From: Microvelia longipes
Taxonomy: Eukaryota; Arthropoda; Insecta; Hemiptera; Veliidae
DNA length: 64,000 nucleotides
Direction: 5' to 3'
Assembly (NCBI GenBank): GCA_018340805.1
Contig: JACMZG010001911.1
Location: 55,962,073-56,026,072, forward strand
The notes under the pieces are model-generated. The model did no database searches. It was given only the letters and a program-made list of their open reading frames with translations, and was not told the origin of the DNA. Below, in pieces: positions 58,970 through 64,000 of this stretch. A program made the position numbers and the translations under genes. Each line of letters opens with the position of its first letter. Position 1 is the first letter of the stretch.

Positions 58970-59934
58970 CAGCCTCAGGGAGGCCTCCGGGCCGCGTATA
59001 GACTAAAGGTACAAAGGCCCCTAAATACAATTTGAGCCAATATCTAATGAAAAAAAGACTGCTTATATTTTATAACTTGGAATCTTACCCATTACTTCAA
59101 ACAACATTTCAGCCCCTTTTAATTCCTTTAAGACGTAAACAATTAATAAACAATTAGTTTAGGATTAATTAAAGAAAAATATTTAAAATCTGAAAGGAAG
59201 CAAAAAAGGGTTATTAGAAGTGCACAGGTTGTCTCAACTGCTCCTTAAAAAACATTACAACCCTAGTTTTTTGAGTAAAGAGGCTTTCTTAGATATTTTT
59301 TTTCTGGATGAAAAAGGCAGTTGGTAACACTTGCTCAAGAATCTTTACGAGCCTAAAGGTAATTTTACAACTCATTACTACTCCTTAAGTACAACAATTT
59401 CCTTTTTTAAAATGAAAAAAACTTTTTTCTTCAATATAATAATGTTGGAAAAGTAATTTAAAATAAAGAAAACTCTTAAATGGTGATTCTAGTGAGTGAT
59501 GAGGTATTATAAATTATATCGAAATTTAAATTAAATCTTCGGATGTCTCCTGACAAAAACATACAACTCAAATATAAAAATAAAACACAGTCACAATGTG
59601 CTTACAAAAGAGTATAGAAAATTTAATTGTATAGACTGTGCTACTCCACTAAGTGTAATTTTAGTACCGCTTGTTTTTTTCTTTACTGACGAGGCAATCA
59701 TAAATTTATAAAGCTATAAAAAAACACTCAACATCCATTTTTTGTATATTTTGTCGCATTTCCTCGCTTATACCGTAGACATATAGAAAAATAATTTTGT
59801 GGAAAAAAAGAAAATTAAAACAGGTTTTCACCAGAATTATCAGTTCAGATGATGTAAGTTAAGACCATTTAATTGATTTTCACAACATTTTCTGTCTATA
59901 TATGTGTGGTGTGTGTTTGCTATCATCTTAGCCA
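58970..59934. other. AT-rich stretch, nothing recognised
   Basis: After the short GC-rich block at 58970-59000, no gene or repeat was recognised. Confidence 0.35.
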
Positions 59935-60120
59935 TGCTAGAAATTTTTATTTATTTAACATTATATTAATTTATTTATTTTTACATTGCATTTATGCAAA
60001 TTTTTTTATATATTTAACATTATATTAATTATATTACTTTTATATTGTATTTATGCGAGAAATTTTCATTTATTTAACATAATATTATTTTTTTTACATT
60101 GTATTTATGCGAGAAAGTTA
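59935..60120. repeat. ~60-bp tandem repeat, three units
   Basis: TTTATTTATTTAACATTATA, TTTTTACATTG and ATTTATGCGAGAAA recur three times. Confidence 0.75.
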
Positions 60121-60289
60121 AAAAGTTGTACAATTCGATCTCTTAGTTAAGCTCTGCTATTCACGAAAAATAATTTCTTTATGACATGATTAACCGGTAG
60201 TAATGACTCAGCAAAATTTTGACAGAAGAACTCATATTCATTTCCTTAGTTACAATTTTAGAATGAATTCTATTTCTGTCGAATAACTT

Positions 60290-61020
60290 TTAAAAATCAG
60301 GTGCAAGGTACCTCAGAACGTTTCCACGTGTCATTAAATTCGTTTCGTTTATTCTCATCACATCGGATTCGCTACGCTCATCATCACTTGTTCGGACTCG
60401 CTTCGCTCGTCCTCAGATAGTAAATACACTCGTTTTATTTCCATCGGTTACTACTGCTACTACGGTTGCCTGATACTATATAATTTTTATGATTGAACAA
60501 AAACCAATATATTCCAGCAAATATTCTTGCTGAAGTGAAACTAAACTTAGTATAAGTATTTATTACATAAATACTTATCACTTTTTTAAATGTTTTAACA
60601 ACTCCTAATGTATACGAGTCATTCTACAAAATTAAACTGAAGTGAAATGAACTCGGCAAATTTGTTTGTCATACATGACTTAATGTGTGCAAAATTTCAA
60701 ATTGAACGACACATTTTGCTGTGTTTTATGAAATATTGAAATTTTTGTTGAGTTATTGTTTGTTAATTAATGAAGTTATAAAGAAATCATGTTTCGAACA
60801 GTACAACTCGACCTAATGATAGAATTGTACTAAGTTCCAACTCTCTAGCATAGACATATTGGGAGCTACAATATATGACTCTGTAATTAGAAACAGAATT
60901 GATTCTTATCACAACTCCTCTATCAAACAGAAAACTACGTAGGAGGTCTTAAAAACACCAGATTTTAAATCCCAGCACAATACTTTTCAATACGGTATAA
61001 ATAAGGAAAAGTAATAAAAA
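60290..61020 (-). repeat. Family X repeat, longest copy
   Basis: Plus-strand order: GCAAGGTACCTCAGAACG, CATCGGATTCGCTACGCTC, GGACTCGCTTCGCTCGTC, the diverged 5S block (60441-60480), AAACTTAGTATAAG, GTATACGAGTCATTCTAC, TGTTTTATGAAATATTGAAA, CTAAGTTCCAACTCTCTAGC, GTCTTAAAAACACCAGA, CACAATACTTTTCAATACGG, AGGAAAAGTAATAAA. Length is about 720 bp. No coding capacity was seen. Confidence 0.6.
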
Positions 61021-61189
61021 AGAGTACAGTAGAAACTATAGACAAATATAAAATTGTCAAGTTTCTAAACAGGAATAAAAATAATTCTTAACTTCCTATG
61101 CCTATCCTTCGTTTAACTCCACACACAATTATTGGGGATATTCTAGTGGAGATATCTTACGATATAACATCGTGTGAATATTATATAAT

Positions 61190-61437
61190 AATAATAATAA
61201 TGCCCGTTAAGAGCCTTGTGGCTCATCAGGGATAACCTCTGCGGCAACCACCTCGGGTGGTATTAGCAACCGTTACGCTCAAAGTGTATTCTAAAGCTGG
61301 CGATAATTTATCTAATCAATAATCTTCTGTAAACTGAGAGCGTAACCTGGGATGCGAACCCCAGACCTCCGTGGGTGTCAAAGGTCAGTGTAAAGACTAA
61401 CGCTTTAACGACTTCGGCCAAGGAGGCGGCCATCGTG
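61190..61437 (-). mobile_element. tRNA-derived SINE, family A, best copy
   Basis: On the minus strand GCCTCCTTGGCCGAAGTCGT, TAAAGCG gives an A box and GGGGTTCGCATCCC a B box, at about 61430-61349. The body holds CCGAGGTGGTTGCCGCAG and TGATGAGCCACAAGGCTC, and the 3' end is ACGGGCATTATTATTATTAT (61190-61206). Length is about 245 bp. Confidence 0.75.
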
Positions 61438-61440
61438 TAG

Positions 61441-63177
61441 ATATCATAATGTAATATAATGTTAATTAATAATTTTTACTTTAAAAAAATGATAGCTTCC
61501 TTTTAAGGGGTTGGTTAACCAAGTTAACTTCATCTTTTTTTGGTGCAATAATCGATACAAAGGCACATTCAACCCATAAATTGACACTATATGTACAAGC
61601 AAGATAAGATATTGGTTAAAAATATTGTCTAATCATTTGCATGAAGTTTATAAGCAAATTTCACCCGAGGAGTGAAGCAACATTTGTAGGAGTACAATCC
61701 TACAAATATTGTTCATCGTTGGAAAAACAAAACCTCATAGGAAATCATCCAGAGGTTTGATTTGATAAAACCATTGAAAAATATTGATAGCTTTACAAAA
61801 CTATCAGTTGAACGAAGCGAAATTATTTGCCTGAGTGTAGTAAAAACGCTTTCGTTACTATATGAAAATAAGAGTTAATATATTCAGGAAAACTAAGGGT
61901 TACATAGAAAGGGCGGAAAACAAAACCTTTAAATAAAGTAAAACCCAACAGTAGGTTTTCCAAGCAGGTGTTATCATTGTGTGTATAACAGAACCTTCAA
62001 CATTTTCTTGTGTGTTTTATCATCTAAACATATCCCTAGAATGTTTATTTATACTTTAGAGGTATAGCTAAGAGCAAGCATAATATTCGGGAAGCTTGAG
62101 AGGAAAATAGAGTTACTGTGATATCTTTACGCTTCGAAATATATCTGAGGCTTTGTTATTCGATCCAGTTGAAGTTTATTAGTAATGCGTTTTAGAGTTT
62201 TAATAACATCTACTTATGAGTTTTCTTTCTGACATGGAGCGATATTTTACAGTATAATATTGTTTGCTTTGTGGTTTTCAAACCTAAGCAAGGGAAGATT
62301 TAGCTTCATTTAATTTAGTCTTAACATGTCACCTGCGAATGAAAGATTTCAACATTAAAAATTATTAAAAAAATAAATTAGTAAACTGGGGGATTTTAAA
62401 TCCTCCTAGTGCGTAATTATTATTGTAGTTCCGTATAAAACAGTAACACTTTATTAGAACACTTTTATTATTATTAGGTATACACATTTACTACATTAAG
62501 ATAACATTACTTAATTATTAAGATTAACAAATTAAAGTTCACACGCTTCATACTATACAGTCACGCTGCACCACTTCTTCTTACGCTTCTTAGCATTTTA
62601 TAACACCCACAAGCGCAAACAGTCATAACATCTACAACAATTATACTTAAAGTTTAAGTTAGTTGCCTACTCGCTTCCCACTCGCCGCTACGCTTTGTGC
62701 AAGCTAAATCGCTAACTTAAACCTCAAACGGGTTTCGTAGCGTGAAAACGGATCATTATCGAGCCGAAGACCCCATAAAACCTGTTCAACCTTTTTATGC
62801 AGCGGGACATATCACAGCGAGGCACCGGTGCTCTCTCAATGATTACCACAGTTTATAAGCCAGGTACGATCTTCTATGTTACCAGGCTTTCATTATCTTC
62901 CTTATTTATACTATTTATATCTTTACATTATTTTTCCTCTATAAAGCAACACCCGCCTTGGGATGCGATGACAGTTTTTCTTTATTGCTAATATACCATA
63001 TGCACCGACGATAATTTTAGATAATTTACTTAAAGTTAACTTTCTAATCAGTGACCGTCACCGTGATTACCTTTTCAAGGTTTAGTAGTTGTCGTAGTAA
63101 AAATAAAAAAAAAATAATAATGAACAGTCATATATTTCCTAATTTTATTGTCCCGCTTAAAAACGCATATATTAGTT
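61441..63177. other. No gene recognised; possible repeat at 62640-62800
   Basis: GTTTAAGTTAG and CTAACTTAAAC form an inverted pair around GC-richer sequence (about 62651-62722), followed by a GC-raised stretch to about 62830. No second copy is in the window. The 64-codon frame at 62797-62991 has no recognised domain. Confidence 0.3.
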
Positions 63178-63415
63178 CGAATTCGAAAAAAACATAAATA
63201 ATACTGGGATAATTTAAATTAAGTAAATAAATTAGAATAATTCGAAAAAACATAGATAATACAGGGATAATTTAAATTAAGTAAATAAATTCGAATAATT
63301 CTAAAAAAACCATAAATAAACAGGAATTGAAATATTTTAATTAAATTCAAAGCTATAAAGGTAAAGAAAAGGCAATGACACAGAATAATATGATTTAAAT
63401 TAAGTAAATAAAAAT
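63178..63415. repeat. ~60-bp tandem repeat
   Basis: TAATTCGAAAAAACATARAT, AATACAGGGATAATTTAAAT and TAAGTAAATAAATTCGAA recur two to three times, with a separated partial unit at 63390-63413. Confidence 0.75.
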
Positions 63416-64000
63416 TAATTCACCCATAATATGATAGGGGGAATAATGAAAATAAGGAGGGAGAAAAAAGGACCATTATCTCCCTGTACAAATATAATCA
63501 GAGAATAAAATGATGTGTTGGGTAAGTTGTGATGCAATGAGTAGGTAACTGTTTATACAGTGGGGCAGAGCTTTTTGTTGAGGGTAATGCCTCACCAATC
63601 CAATTCTAATTGTATAATGTAACACGGTGGCTGGGTTTGATATGTTTGCTGAGTCAACACTAGATGGCGACACATACCTCGTATTTTTCTTCACTTTTTA
63701 TCAAAAACCAAACAAAAGCAGTATTTTATTTTTGGAGTTTTTAATCGGAGTTTGTTGTCCCAATATGTGAATTTTATTTTCCGTTTTTAGAAATAAATTT
63801 TATAGGACAACTTGAATGATTTATTGCTTGGTATAATTGAAAGCAAATTTCACGACGAGTAATAACGACATCAAACATTACACTGAATTTAAAATCAATT
63901 ATAAAAGAGAAAATAGGAAGGAAACAAATTAAAAAATAGTATAAAAGTTCAATATTAAATCATAAATATGAAACAAGATTATCAAATAAAACAAGAGGCC
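63416..64000. other. AT-rich stretch, nothing recognised
   Basis: The 72-codon minus frame at 63476-63694 shows no domain. Confidence 0.35.

Overview
The window looks like non-genic nuclear DNA from an animal, most likely an invertebrate and possibly an arthropod. It is strongly AT-rich and has no dense run of open frames, no operons and no bacterial or phage features. It is full of microsatellites (chiefly (TA)n), 40-63 bp minisatellites, tRNA-derived and 5S-rRNA-derived SINE-like elements, fold-back elements, and one clear decayed non-LTR retrotransposon. The species assignment is inference. The only recognisable protein family is the reverse transcriptase at 9.9-11.5 kb on the minus strand.

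Layout. 0-4.3 kb: two copies of a recurrent repeat (called family X here), one holding a cluster of nine GTCGAC palindromes; a 325-bp inverted repeat with Penelope/hammerhead-like motifs; an unassigned ORF; a ~57-bp minisatellite. 4.3-9.5 kb: AT-rich, little recognisable. 9.5-11.75 kb: LINE with reverse transcriptase, internally deleted. 11.8-24.6 kb: candidate exons (plus strand 13.8, 19.5, 20.2 and 22.2 kb; a GC-rich one on the minus strand at 17.4 kb), a 45-bp minisatellite, (TA)n arrays, a near-complete family X copy, a large fold-back element (family F), a 5S-derived SINE and a tRNA-derived SINE. 24.6-39.9 kb: more SINEs, a nested F/(TA)n cluster at 30.5-31.5 kb, and an F copy whose inner segment has grown into a satellite with higher-order structure at 39.4-39.9 kb. 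40-48.5 kb: a CCAAT/E-box-rich segment at 41.2 kb, 52-bp and 61-bp minisatellites, repeats, a decayed LINE 3' end, and a possible first coding exon at 48.5 kb. 49-64 kb: simple repeats, a CATACATACATC array, hairpins, a tRNA-headed SINE, a GC-hairpin LINE/SINE tail, another near-full family X copy, and more minisatellites.

Functionally the window reads as intronic or intergenic sequence shaped by transposition and replication slippage. Exon calls are provisional: in DNA this AT-rich a 25-30 codon open stretch between plausible splice sites is common by chance. The best exon candidate is 17386-17505 (minus), because its GC content jumps exactly between two good splice sites. The most distinctive structures are the repeat family with an embedded 5S rRNA internal-promoter segment, the fold-back family that seeded a four-unit higher-order satellite, the GTCGAC cluster, and the repeated abutment of (TA)n arrays on specific repeat ends. 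Family letters X, F, Y, Z, A, B, W and P are labels used only here.
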